A DNA stretch of 64,000 bases from Marinobacter halotolerans. Lineage in GTDB: Bacteria; Pseudomonadota; Gammaproteobacteria; Pseudomonadales; Oleiphilaceae. Both the position numbers and the translations under genes were made by a program. The first letter of the stretch is position 1. The number at the start of each line of letters is the position of its first letter. The stretch is taken from contig NZ_VMHP01000002.1 of NCBI RefSeq assembly GCF_008795985.1, positions 558,001 to 622,000 on the forward strand. Reading direction: 5' to 3'. Positions 48,249 through 56,872 of this stretch are shown in pieces. A model generated the notes under the pieces. It searched no databases and was not told where the DNA came from. It saw only the letters and a program-made list of their open reading frames with translations.

Positions 48249-50921
48249 GTGACTTCACTTCACGAAAACTTCATCGCTGCCTGTCGGCATTCGATGCACT
48301 GCGGTCGAGCTATGGCGATGCGCGGGCTTGTTACGGCTTCTGCGTTGGCGCTGGCAGGCTGTCTCGCCGGCACCGGAAGCGGCGGTGGAGCGACGGACCC
48401 GGTCGCGGTCGAGAACCCGGTGGTTTTCGTAAAACGCCCACTGCTGTTTGATGAAGACAACGGCATGTTGATTGGTGACAACTTGGCCGAGCCGGCGGAA
48501 TTTCGCCCGGGAGCCCGCCTTTACCTCAAAGGTCGCGCCGCTCCAGAGGCCCCCTCAGAAGACATCACATCCCGGGCCTTTCCAGACGGGGCCACCTACG
48601 ACGTCAAGGATTTAAGCGTTTCCTTTGATGGAACGCGCGTGGTTTTCGCCATGCGGGCGCCGGAAATCGACGGTGCTGACGAAGAGGACCAGCCTACCTG
48701 GAACCTGTGGGAGTACGATCTCACCGCCAATAGCCTGACCCGCCTGATCTCATCGGATGTTACCGCCGAGGAGGGACAGGATATCGCACCGGCCTATCTG
48801 CCGGATGGACGCATTGTGTTCGCTTCCACACGCCAGCGGGCCTCCCGCGCGATTTTGCTGGACGAGGGCAAGCCCCAGTACGCCGCGCTGGATGAAGAGC
48901 GGGAGGTACCCGCGTTTGTGCTGCATGTGCTGGACCCGGATATTGAAACCATCAACCAGATTACCTTCAACCAGAGCCATGATCTGGACCCGCTGGTTCA
49001 GGACGACGGTACCATCGTGTTCAGCCGTTGGGACAATGCCGGCCAGACAGCCAATAACGGTTTTAACCTCTACCGGGTGAACCCCGATGGCACCGGGCTG
49101 ACTTACCTCTATGGCCGCCATTCCCATGACTCGGTCAGCGGCAACACCTCCGTGGAATACCTGCGCCCGCGCCTGACCGACTCCGGCGCCATCCTTACTC
49201 AGTTGCGTCCCCTGGAAACCGATAATTTTAGCGCCATTCCGGCGACCGTAAATATCGCAGAGTTCGTCGAGGCCGACCTTGCCATCGACGGCTCGCCCGG
49301 CTCCGGCCAGACCCCTCTGGTGGGCGGACTCAGCCTTGGGGACGAGATTTCACTGAGCGGCAATTACGGCTCCATTTCCCCGCTGCTGGATGGCAGCAAC
49401 CGCTACCTGGTGAGCTGGAGCCCCTGTCGGCTGAGGCTGACCGGCGGTGATGGCACCATCGTCAATTGCACCAGTGAGCGCGTGGCCTCTGGCAACTATG
49501 AGTCGGCGCAACCAGCCTATGGGCTGTGGCTGCTGGACCCGGGCGCCGGAACCCAGCGTCCCATTGAACCTGCTGACGAAGGGCAACAGTTCGATGAAGC
49601 CGTGCTGGTTCGTCAACAGTCGCTGCCGGACTTTATCCCGGAGGCCCAGTACTCGGGCGAGGACGGTACCAGGGCTGACAACGGATTTGGCGTGATTGAA
49701 ATACGAAGCGTCTATGATCTGGACGGTGCGGACATCTCGCCCCGGGGCATTGCCCAGACTGCCGATCCGGGACAGTTCCCGCCGGATAACCTGCCCAGGC
49801 GTTTTCTGCGAATCGAGAAACCGGTATCGATACCCGGTGAAGAAGTTCGGGATTTCGACAATACCGCCTTTGGACGAAGCCAGGCCCAGTCCATGCGGGA
49901 AATTGTGGGCTATGTGCCGATCGAGCCGGATGGCTCGGTGCGGGTGAGGGTACCGGCCAATGTCGCCTTTGCCATCAGTGTTCTGGACGAGGAAGGTCAG
50001 CGAATCGGGCCCCGTCACCAGAACTGGCTGAACCTGACGCCGGGCGAGACGGTCACCTGTAATGGCTGCCATAATCCCAACAGCGATGTGCCCCACGGCA
50101 GGCCGGATGCGTCGCCTGCTTCGGTCTATGACGGAGCGCCTACAACCGGGATTCCTTTTCCCAACACCGATTCCACCCTGTTTACCGATATGGGCGAAAC
50201 CATGGCCGAAACCTGGGCCCGGGTGAACGATACCCGGGTGCTGGGTTCTGACCTGGTTTATGAGGATCAGTGGACCGATCCGGCTCTGGCAACGCCGGGA
50301 CAATCGTTTACGCTGTCTTACGCTGGCCTTGAAACGCAGGCGCCAATCCGACCGGAGTGTGAAGTTGAGTGGGCCCGCGCCTGCCGCATCGTGATCAATT
50401 ACGAGCAGCATATCCATCCGCTCTGGGATCTGCCACGTCAGGTGGAAGTCAACGCTGTGCTCACGGATGTCACCTGCACGGGCTGTCACACCAACACCGA
50501 CGCTGGCGTTGACCGCATCCCCGATGGACAGCTTGATTTGACGGATGGAGCGTCGGACCAGGAACCGGACCATTTCAAGGCCTATCGTGAGCTGCTGGTT
50601 AATGACAACAGGCAGATTCTTGAGGGCGGATTGTTGGTGGATGAACAGCGGGAAACCGGTGAATTCCTCCGCGATGAGGAAGGAAACCTGATTCTTGATC
50701 CGCCCGAAACCGGCGAGCCGATTCCCATTCTTGAGCCGGTCAACGTGGCGGCTACTATGTCAGTTAACGGCGCCAGGGCCAGCAATGAATTCTTTGACCT
50801 GTTTCGCTCTGGTGGCGCCCATGAAGGCTATCTTAGTCCTGACGAGCTAAGATTATTATCCGAATGGCTGGATATCGGCGGCCAGTACTACAACAACCCC
50901 TTCGACGCTCCGGCGGACTGA
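48249..50921 (+). CDS. Large HzsA-like lipoprotein with beta-propeller and two CxxCH motifs
   Basis: The protein of about 890 residues has a lipoprotein signal (ALALAGC), TolB-like propeller repeats (APAYLPDGRIVFASTR, DDGTIVFSRWDNAG) and a region like the middle domain of hydrazine synthase alpha (IVGYVPIEPDGSVRVRVPAN). Two heme motifs follow, CNGCH (about residue 604) and CTGCH (about 743). An HzsA-related, non-anammox cytochrome is the likely family. The start is uncertain: GTG 48249 has AGGGG 9 bp upstream, while ATG 48312 gives the neatest signal peptide. It opens the 15-gene array. Confidence 0.65.
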   Translation: MTSLHENFIAACRHSMHCGRAMAMRGLVTASALALAGCLAGTGSGGGATDPVAVENPVVFVKRPLLFDEDNGMLIGDNLAEPAEFRPGARLYLKGRAAPEAPSEDITSRAFPDGATYDVKDLSVSFDGTRVVFAMRAPEIDGADEEDQPTWNLWEYDLTANSLTRLISSDVTAEEGQDIAPAYLPDGRIVFASTRQRASRAILLDEGKPQYAALDEEREVPAFVLHVLDPDIETINQITFNQSHDLDPLVQDDGTIVFSRWDNAGQTANNGFNLYRVNPDGTGLTYLYGRHSHDSVSGNTSVEYLRPRLTDSGAILTQLRPLETDNFSAIPATVNIAEFVEADLAIDGSPGSGQTPLVGGLSLGDEISLSGNYGSISPLLDGSNRYLVSWSPCRLRLTGGDGTIVNCTSERVASGNYESAQPAYGLWLLDPGAGTQRPIEPADEGQQFDEAVLVRQQSLPDFIPEAQYSGEDGTRADNGFGVIEIRSVYDLDGADISPRGIAQTADPGQFPPDNLPRRFLRIEKPVSIPGEEVRDFDNTAFGRSQAQSMREIVGYVPIEPDGSVRVRVPANVAFAISVLDEEGQRIGPRHQNWLNLTPGETVTCNGCHNPNSDVPHGRPDASPASVYDGAPTTGIPFPNTDSTLFTDMGETMAETWARVNDTRVLGSDLVYEDQWTDPALATPGQSFTLSYAGLETQAPIRPECEVEWARACRIVINYEQHIHPLWDLPRQVEVNAVLTDVTCTGCHTNTDAGVDRIPDGQLDLTDGASDQEPDHFKAYRELLVNDNRQILEGGLLVDEQRETGEFLRDEEGNLILDPPETGEPIPILEPVNVAATMSVNGARASNEFFDLFRSGGAHEGYLSPDELRLLSEWLDIGGQYYNNPFDAPAD

Positions 50922-50945
50922 CGGCAACAGGTAAACCAACTGACT

Positions 50946-51698
50946 ATGCGATTTGCTTTTTGCCTGTTTTTTCTCTTTTTACCGCTAACTGTATTGGCGG
51001 ACTGGCCCTGGAGCGTTGCGGACGAGCCGCAGCCACGGGTTCAGGTAGTGAAACCCTTTATCGAGTGGCGTACCGGGCCGGCGGCTGGCTACCCGGTCTT
51101 TCATGCCAGTGAAAAAGGAGAGTGGCTGACGCTTCTGAAGCGCAAGACATCCTGGCTGAAAGTGAATGATCAAAAGGGCCGTGAAGGCTGGGTTCACCTC
51201 AGTGATGTACAGGACACAGTGGACGAAACCGGCGAAAAGGTGGCACTGAGTGAGCCGCGGTTTGACGATTTCGAAAGCCGTCGCTGGGAAGTGGGGCTTT
51301 TGATGGGGCAGTTTGAGGAAGCCGCGTCTACGGCCGTCTACGGCGGATTCATGATGACCGAAAATCTTTCGGCCGAACTCTGGGCCACGCAGATACTGGG
51401 CAGTGCGTCTGAAATCCGCATGTTTAACGCCAACATCGTGCATCAGCCGTTTCCCGAATGGCGGGTGTCGCCTTTCATGACTCTGGGCGTCGGGCATATT
51501 TTCATTGAACCGAAATCCACGCTGGCGGTGCCGGAAGACCGGGACAACAGCATCGGCCACGCGGGCCTGGGCGTTCGCGCCTACATCGCAGACAATTATT
51601 TTATTCGTGCAGAGGTGAAGGACTACAAGATCTTCACTAACCGGGCCACCAACGAAGAAGCATTGGAATGGAAAATCGGATTAAGCATTTTCTTCTGA
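50946..51698 (+). CDS. SH3-domain protein fused to an outer-membrane beta-barrel
   Basis: The 250-residue exported protein (signal peptide ending VLA) has a bacterial SH3 domain at about residues 30-90 (VKPFIEWRTGPAAGYPVFHA and WVHLSDV). A beta-barrel-like region follows and ends in FF, the usual outer-membrane assembly signal. SH3 domains of this type often bind peptidoglycan, so the protein could tie the outer membrane to the wall. It lies 24 bp after the HzsA-like gene and overlaps the next barrel gene by 31 bp. Confidence 0.7.
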   Translation: MRFAFCLFFLFLPLTVLADWPWSVADEPQPRVQVVKPFIEWRTGPAAGYPVFHASEKGEWLTLLKRKTSWLKVNDQKGREGWVHLSDVQDTVDETGEKVALSEPRFDDFESRRWEVGLLMGQFEEAASTAVYGGFMMTENLSAELWATQILGSASEIRMFNANIVHQPFPEWRVSPFMTLGVGHIFIEPKSTLAVPEDRDNSIGHAGLGVRAYIADNYFIRAEVKDYKIFTNRATNEEALEWKIGLSIFF

Positions 51699-52315
51699 AA
51701 GGTCCGCTGTTGGCGGGTCTTATGACTATCAGTTGCTTGTCTTTTGCCCAGGAAGGCGAACGCCCCCTGATCGAGCCGGATGTTCAGCCCCGGCCGGTGG
51801 ACGAGGCATTGATCGATACCGAGAATTTCGAGATCGGCGCATTTACCGGCACTCTGAATATCGAAGACTTCGAGTCTTCTTTCCTCTGGGGCGGCAAGCT
51901 CACCTATCACCTGAGCGAGCGGTTTTTCTTCGAGGCCAACGTGGGCTTTGCCGAGGGTGGCGAGACCAGCTTCGAGAAACTGGCTGGCAATGTTCAGGTG
52001 TTATCTGATGATGAGCGGGATTACCGGTTTTACAACGTCAACATCGGCTTCAACCTGATGCCCGGCGAGGCCTTTCTGACCGAGAACTATGCGTTCAATA
52101 CCAATTTCTTTGTAATCGCTGGCGCCGGCGCCACCGAGTTTGCCGGCGACACCCGGTTCACGGCGAACGCTGGTTTCGGTTACCAGGTGCTGCTGACCGA
52201 CAGCATCGCCATGCAGCTTTCGGTGCGTGAGCACCTGTACCGGATTGACGTGTTGGGTGAGGAAAAAACCTCAATGAATACGGAAGTCAGTGCCGGCCTG
52301 TCCGTCTTTTTCTGA
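51668..52315 (+). CDS. Outer-membrane beta-barrel protein (OMP_myx_plus-like)
   Basis: The 215-residue protein has a signal peptide (ending SFA), an acidic linker, then alternating strands (GKLTYHLSERFFFEANVGFA) and a terminal FF. It resembles the small barrel family seen beside gliding-type genes in myxobacteria (TIGR04565, recalled, not searched) and the barrel half of the previous protein. The start lies inside the preceding gene, implying coupled translation. Confidence 0.65.
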   Translation: MENRIKHFLLKGPLLAGLMTISCLSFAQEGERPLIEPDVQPRPVDEALIDTENFEIGAFTGTLNIEDFESSFLWGGKLTYHLSERFFFEANVGFAEGGETSFEKLAGNVQVLSDDERDYRFYNVNIGFNLMPGEAFLTENYAFNTNFFVIAGAGATEFAGDTRFTANAGFGYQVLLTDSIAMQLSVREHLYRIDVLGEEKTSMNTEVSAGLSVFF

Positions 52316-52329
52316 TGAAGGAGTTTTCT

Positions 52330-52827
52330 ATGAATAGCCTGATGTTTCGAATTGTTCTGTCTGTCGCACTGCTTTGCGGTGCAGCGGTAACCCAGGGCAA
52401 GGAAATGAACGAACCGGCCCCGGATTTCACCCTGAAGAGCCGCAGCGGCGAGAACCTGCGGTTGGAGGACTTCCGTGGCCAGGTGGTGATGCTGAACTTC
52501 TGGGCGTCCTGGTGCGGTCCCTGCCGCCAGGAAATGCCGCTGATGGACAACATCTATGAGCAGTACAAGGATCTGGGTTTCACGGTACTGGCCGTGAATG
52601 TGGACGAGAACCGGGAAGAAGCCCATCGCTTTCTCGACAAGGTGCCGGTGTCCTATCCGATCCTGTACGACCCGGAGAGCCGGGTCAGCGAGCAGTACAA
52701 CGTTCAGGCCATGCCCACCACCGTGATGATTGATCGCAACGGTAAGGCGCGCTTCGTGCACTACGGCTACAAGCCCGGCTACGAAGACGACTATGAAACG
52801 CAGATCCGGCAGCTGGTTCGCGAATAA
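52330..52827 (+). CDS. TlpA-like periplasmic thioredoxin
   Basis: The 165-residue exported protein has a thioredoxin fold with the redox motif WCGPC (in FWASWCGPCRQEMP) and the cis-Pro loop VQAMPTTVMID. The ATG at 52330 is chosen because the earlier ATG (52315) starts in the stop of the barrel gene and its next codons supply the AAGGAG ribosome site. It probably reduces Cys in exported partners. Candidates in the array are the CxxCH lipoproteins (apo-cytochrome reduction) or the Cys-tailed DUF4266 lipoprotein encoded next. Confidence 0.88.
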   Translation: MNSLMFRIVLSVALLCGAAVTQGKEMNEPAPDFTLKSRSGENLRLEDFRGQVVMLNFWASWCGPCRQEMPLMDNIYEQYKDLGFTVLAVNVDENREEAHRFLDKVPVSYPILYDPESRVSEQYNVQAMPTTVMIDRNGKARFVHYGYKPGYEDDYETQIRQLVRE

Positions 52828-52857
52828 TCGCCGCCTGCCCCCGGGGGGAGAAAAGCC

Positions 52858-53100
52858 ATGATCAGAACTCTGAAAACCGTTTTGCCAGCGCTAGGGGCTG
52901 CCCTGATGCTATTGGGTACAGCCGGGTGCAGCGATATCAAGCCCTGGGTCAAACCCTATGAGCGGGATAAGCTGGCGGACCCGGTCATGAGCCTGAGCCG
53001 ACACGGCAACGCCGATTCCTATATGCATCACGTCTATCAGTCCCGGGAATCGTCCCGCGGCTCCGAGGGCGGTTCCGGGGGTGGTTGTGGTTGTAACTGA
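52858..53100 (+). CDS. Small DUF4266-like lipoprotein with C-terminal GGGCGCN tail
   Basis: The 80-residue protein has a lipobox (LLGTAGC), a short body containing WVKPYERDKLADPVMSL and a glycine-rich tail ending GGSGGGCGCN. DUF4266 proteins typically have such a Cys-Gly-Cys tail. The tail could bind metal or be modified, but no function is established to my knowledge. It lies between a TlpA-like thioredoxin and a DUF3570 barrel, a trio I recognise as recurrent. GGGGAG lies 8 bp before the ATG. Confidence 0.8.
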   Translation: MIRTLKTVLPALGAALMLLGTAGCSDIKPWVKPYERDKLADPVMSLSRHGNADSYMHHVYQSRESSRGSEGGSGGGCGCN

Positions 53101-54250
53101 TCGGCCGTGCAGGTCCGGTTTCACTGCCGGGTTTGCTCTGCTTCTGGTGTTTTTCGGTCAGCTGGCAAGTGCCGCGACGCTGCCGGTGGACAAGGTGGAT
53201 ATGCTCTATCACCGCTACGAGGGCGGAGGGATGCTGATTGACGGGCCTTCGGTGCTGGTGCGCAAGAGCGTGGGGCCCCAGGTGTCGGTATCGGGCCAGT
53301 ATTACGTGGACTCGGTGTCGGCGGCGTCTGTGGACGTCCTTGCCACTGCCAGTGAGTATGAGGAAGAACGCACAGAGTACACGGCGGGCGTCGACTATCT
53401 GCACGACCGGTCGATTCTGAGCCTGGGATACACCATCAGCACGGAGAATGACTACGAAGCCAACACGGTTTACTTCTCCGTTTCCCAGGAGTTCTTCGGC
53501 GGCATGTCGACCGTCACTCTTGGATATGCCAACGGCTGGGATGAAATCAGGGAAAGAGGCAACGACACCTTTGAGGCCGAGGCCAAGCGCCGGAACTACC
53601 AGCTAGGCTTGAGCCAGGTAATCACCACCAACAGTCTGCTGGGCCTGGACCTGGAAGTAGTGACCGATGAGGGTTATCTGCAGAATCCTTATCGCCAGAA
53701 TCGTTACATTGACCCCAATGATTCCACCAATTTCCTGTACCAGCCGGAGCGATACCCGGAAACCCGCACCAGCTATTCCGTCGCGGCCCGGGCGCTTTAC
53801 TACCTGCCTTATCGGGCGTCGGTGCGCGCGGAATACCGGTATTTTAACGATACCTGGGGCATTACCGGCCACACCTACGAGGTGGCCTATGTTCACGCCC
53901 TTAACCCCCGTTGGTCCGTGGAGGGCAAGGCCCGTTACTACGACCAGGATCAGGCGGATTTCTACAGCGACCTCTACGCCTTCGAGAACTCGCAGACCCA
54001 TCTGGCGCGGGACAAGGAGATGAGTTCGTTTTCGGGAGTTACGCTCGGCGGTGGCCTGGTTTATGAGTGGAAACAGACCTCCCTGCCGGGAATAGATCGC
54101 CTGCAGGCCAGCCTGCTGATCGACTGGCTGGATTTCGAATACGACAACTTCCGCGATGTCACGGCACCGGGTAATTATCTCCCCGGTGAAGAACCCCTTT
54201 ACGCATTCGACGCGTTTGTTACCCGCGCGTCGCTGATTCTTGAATACTGA
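53081..54250 (+). CDS. DUF3570-like outer-membrane beta-barrel protein
   Basis: The 389-residue protein has a signal peptide (ending QLASAA), the N-terminal motif DKVDMLYHRYEGGGMLIDGP typical of DUF3570 and many amphipathic strands, ending in LILEY. It is probably an outer-membrane channel or anchor for the DUF4266 lipoprotein. The start (GTG 53081 or 53087) overlaps the DUF4266 tail codons, so the two are translationally coupled. Confidence 0.8.
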   Translation: MVVVVTDRPCRSGFTAGFALLLVFFGQLASAATLPVDKVDMLYHRYEGGGMLIDGPSVLVRKSVGPQVSVSGQYYVDSVSAASVDVLATASEYEEERTEYTAGVDYLHDRSILSLGYTISTENDYEANTVYFSVSQEFFGGMSTVTLGYANGWDEIRERGNDTFEAEAKRRNYQLGLSQVITTNSLLGLDLEVVTDEGYLQNPYRQNRYIDPNDSTNFLYQPERYPETRTSYSVAARALYYLPYRASVRAEYRYFNDTWGITGHTYEVAYVHALNPRWSVEGKARYYDQDQADFYSDLYAFENSQTHLARDKEMSSFSGVTLGGGLVYEWKQTSLPGIDRLQASLLIDWLDFEYDNFRDVTAPGNYLPGEEPLYAFDAFVTRASLILEY

Positions 54251-54269
54251 CCGGTCCGGACACTTCACT

Positions 54270-54836
54270 ATGATCATTCGCCAATACTCTCAAATGCGTC
54301 CATTGCTCCAGGTGCTGTCGTTCTTCGTCGCCCTCTGCTGGCTCTGGTCCGCTCCAGCGCTGGCTCAGGAGTCGGATGATGCGGACTCCGGCGGTTCGGT
54401 GGCGCTGAGCGTTGAGGAGCTGAAAAAACAGGTGATCCGCCTCAACCGGGACCTGTTCATTCTGGAAGAGGATTTGCTGTTTCCTGCCAGTACGCAGTTT
54501 GCGGTCTTCCTGAGCCTGGATACCGGCAAGTTTCTCAGTCTGGATGCGGTGAAGCTGAAACTGGACGACGACACCGTGGCGTCGCATCTGTACACCGAGC
54601 GCCAGGTGAAAGCGCTTCAGCGCGGCGGAATGCAGCGCCTGTACATGGGCAATCTCAAAACCGGCGCCCATCAGGTAACCGTTTTTGTGGAAGGTATCGG
54701 CCCCGATAACCGGGCGTACAAGCAGGCCGCAACGCTGGAATTCGAGAAAGGCACTGGCACCGCCGCACTGGAGGTACGCATCCAGGACCGCTCATCTGAC
54801 TATCAGCCGGAAGTGGCGATCGTCGAGTGGGAGTGA
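54270..54836 (+). CDS. Exported protein of unknown function with short coiled coil
   Basis: The protein of about 188 residues has a signal peptide (ending APALA), an acidic linker, a heptad segment (ELKKQVIRLNRDLFILEEDL) and a beta-rich half that may be an Ig-like sandwich. I do not recognise a named family. By position, between a barrel and the TPR proteins, it could be a periplasmic adaptor. The ATG at 54270 is chosen over a TTG inside the previous gene. It overlaps the next gene by 4 bp. Confidence 0.6.
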   Translation: MIIRQYSQMRPLLQVLSFFVALCWLWSAPALAQESDDADSGGSVALSVEELKKQVIRLNRDLFILEEDLLFPASTQFAVFLSLDTGKFLSLDAVKLKLDDDTVASHLYTERQVKALQRGGMQRLYMGNLKTGAHQVTVFVEGIGPDNRAYKQAATLEFEKGTGTAALEVRIQDRSSDYQPEVAIVEWE

Positions 54837-56872
54837 TTCTGGTCGTGGCTGTTCGTCGTTTTTATCAGCGTAAGTCGTTCCGGCACCCGGCCGTTGCCTG
54901 GCGTAAGCGGCTGCTGGGCGCTCTGCTTGCCTATTCGGTTGCCGGAGCGAGTGCCCAGGAACCGCCCCAGCGGGCCAGCGATACCGGCTATGGCATGGCG
55001 CTCTATGAATACCACCAGGGCAATTTCTTTCAGGCGCTGACCCGGTTGAATGTTGCCAATTCAGAAGGTGGCATCGCCGGTCACGGTGATCATCCGTTGC
55101 TGGTTGAGGGCGGTCTGATGCTCGCCTATGGTATGACTCGGCAGGCACAAACGCTGTTCCGCAGTCTGCTGGATGAGTCGGATGTGTCTGTCAGCACGCG
55201 GAACCAGGCCTGGTTCTATCTGGGCAAGGTGTTCTGGCTGGAGGAAGATGCCGAAGCCTCATCCGATGCCCTTGCGCGGGTTGACGGTGAGCTGCTGCAG
55301 GATACGGACACCGGGCTCTATCACGAATGGCTTTATCTTCGTGGACAGTTGCTGCTGCGGCAGAAACCGGCGCCGGACACAGCCAGACGCCTGGACGATC
55401 TGATTGAAGAGCTGCCGGAGCAGTCGGTCTGGGGCTGGTATCTTCGCTATAACCGTGCGGTGAAGTACCTTGCGGACGGGAACCTGGAAGCGGCGGTGGG
55501 TGGCCTGTCCGCGCTGATTGCCCAATCCCTGCCTGAAAACGAATTACCGTCGGAGACCGCAAAGGAGCGCCTGGCGCTGGAGCAGCAGGCGCGGCTTTCC
55601 CTGGGCCGTCTGTACCTCGGCCAGGGTGACTATCAACAGGCGATGGCCGTACTGGACGATATTCCCCTGGATGGGCTGCTGTCCGACGAGGCGCTGTTTG
55701 ATTACGCCGTTGCCGCCTCCCGGGATGGCCGGAATGGCCTGGCACTCCAGGCGCTGGAAACCCTTCAGAATCGGCCACTGTTTACACCCTGGCTCCAGCA
55801 GGTGCCCTATGCCCGTGCCTTTACCATCGAGCAGATGAACCGGCCGCAGGCAGCGCTTGAGGCCTACCGTTCCGCTGCCGAACATTATCTCAGGCTGGAT
55901 CAGCGCTTGGCCGAAGAACAAACCTCCCTGACCGAAAACCGGCTGGTTGAGGCACTGGAACTTGTCCGGGCCGGTCAGAATGAACCCCGGGCCGGCAGCG
56001 CCCAGCCCTCCCTTGGTGAATCCGCGGTGCTTACCGATGCCTACGGCCGGGTTGATGTGCGACCAGCGGATTTCAGCCTGGCCCAGCTGTTGTCCGGCGA
56101 GGCTTTCCAATTGGCCCTGCGGGATCTGCACGAACTCTATCGACTGGAAGATTCCCTGGATCAGTGGCGGCAGCAGCTGGCCTCTTTCGATTTCATGCTG
56201 GACACCCGACGCGAGCGCCGCGAGGTTCGCATCCGCGAAACCCGGGAGGCGCTGGCTGCCTTGAATGTGGATGAATGGGTCGATCGCCAGTCGGAATTCC
56301 GCCGCCGCATCGAACAGGCCTCTGCCGAGGAGGACGCCGCGTTCTTCATGACGGCGAGTCAGCGGGAGCTTGGTCAGACGCTGGACCGCGTTGAAGAAAC
56401 GCTGACAGCGCTTCCGGATGATGAAAGCACCCGCGAACAGCGCCAGACCTATGAGCGTATGCGAGCCTACTTTGATTGGTGGGTGGCCGACGAATACGGC
56501 GTCAATCGTTGGGACGCGGTTCGACAGCTGCGGCAACTGGATGAGGCCATGGACACCTTTGTCAGTCAGCGTGACCTGATGGAACAGGAAATGGCATCGG
56601 ACGCCCGGCTTGATGAGTTCGCTGCACGCATTGCTGCAAAAAGACAGGAGCTGAACCGGTTGGACAGTGCGCTGGACCAGGCACTGAGCCAGACCCGGCA
56701 ATCATTGCTGGCGCAGGTAAAATCCGAGTTTGCCGCCCAGCGGCGGGAGATAGCCGGGTATCTGCGGGCCTCCCGCCATGCACAGGCCCGCCTTGCTGAC
56801 CGGTTGTTCCTTGATGCCAGAGGGCCGGAAAACAGTGCTGCGGTCAAAGGCGGGGAGGGCGCAGATGACTAG
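54833..56872 (+). CDS. Large TPR protein with C-terminal coiled coils
   Basis: The protein of about 679 residues has a basic N-terminal signal (ending VAGASA), TPR-like helical repeats (GYGMALYEYHQGNFFQALTR, LGRLYLGQGDYQQAMAVLDD) over the first two thirds, and long charged coiled coils in the last third. It could be a periplasmic scaffold like the TPR parts of myxobacterial Glt machines, but that is inferred from layout only. The start is uncertain (GTG at 54827, 54833 or 54845). It overlaps the next gene by 8 bp. Confidence 0.7.
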   Translation: MILVVAVRRFYQRKSFRHPAVAWRKRLLGALLAYSVAGASAQEPPQRASDTGYGMALYEYHQGNFFQALTRLNVANSEGGIAGHGDHPLLVEGGLMLAYGMTRQAQTLFRSLLDESDVSVSTRNQAWFYLGKVFWLEEDAEASSDALARVDGELLQDTDTGLYHEWLYLRGQLLLRQKPAPDTARRLDDLIEELPEQSVWGWYLRYNRAVKYLADGNLEAAVGGLSALIAQSLPENELPSETAKERLALEQQARLSLGRLYLGQGDYQQAMAVLDDIPLDGLLSDEALFDYAVAASRDGRNGLALQALETLQNRPLFTPWLQQVPYARAFTIEQMNRPQAALEAYRSAAEHYLRLDQRLAEEQTSLTENRLVEALELVRAGQNEPRAGSAQPSLGESAVLTDAYGRVDVRPADFSLAQLLSGEAFQLALRDLHELYRLEDSLDQWRQQLASFDFMLDTRRERREVRIRETREALAALNVDEWVDRQSEFRRRIEQASAEEDAAFFMTASQRELGQTLDRVEETLTALPDDESTREQRQTYERMRAYFDWWVADEYGVNRWDAVRQLRQLDEAMDTFVSQRDLMEQEMASDARLDEFAARIAAKRQELNRLDSALDQALSQTRQSLLAQVKSEFAAQRREIAGYLRASRHAQARLADRLFLDARGPENSAAVKGGEGADD

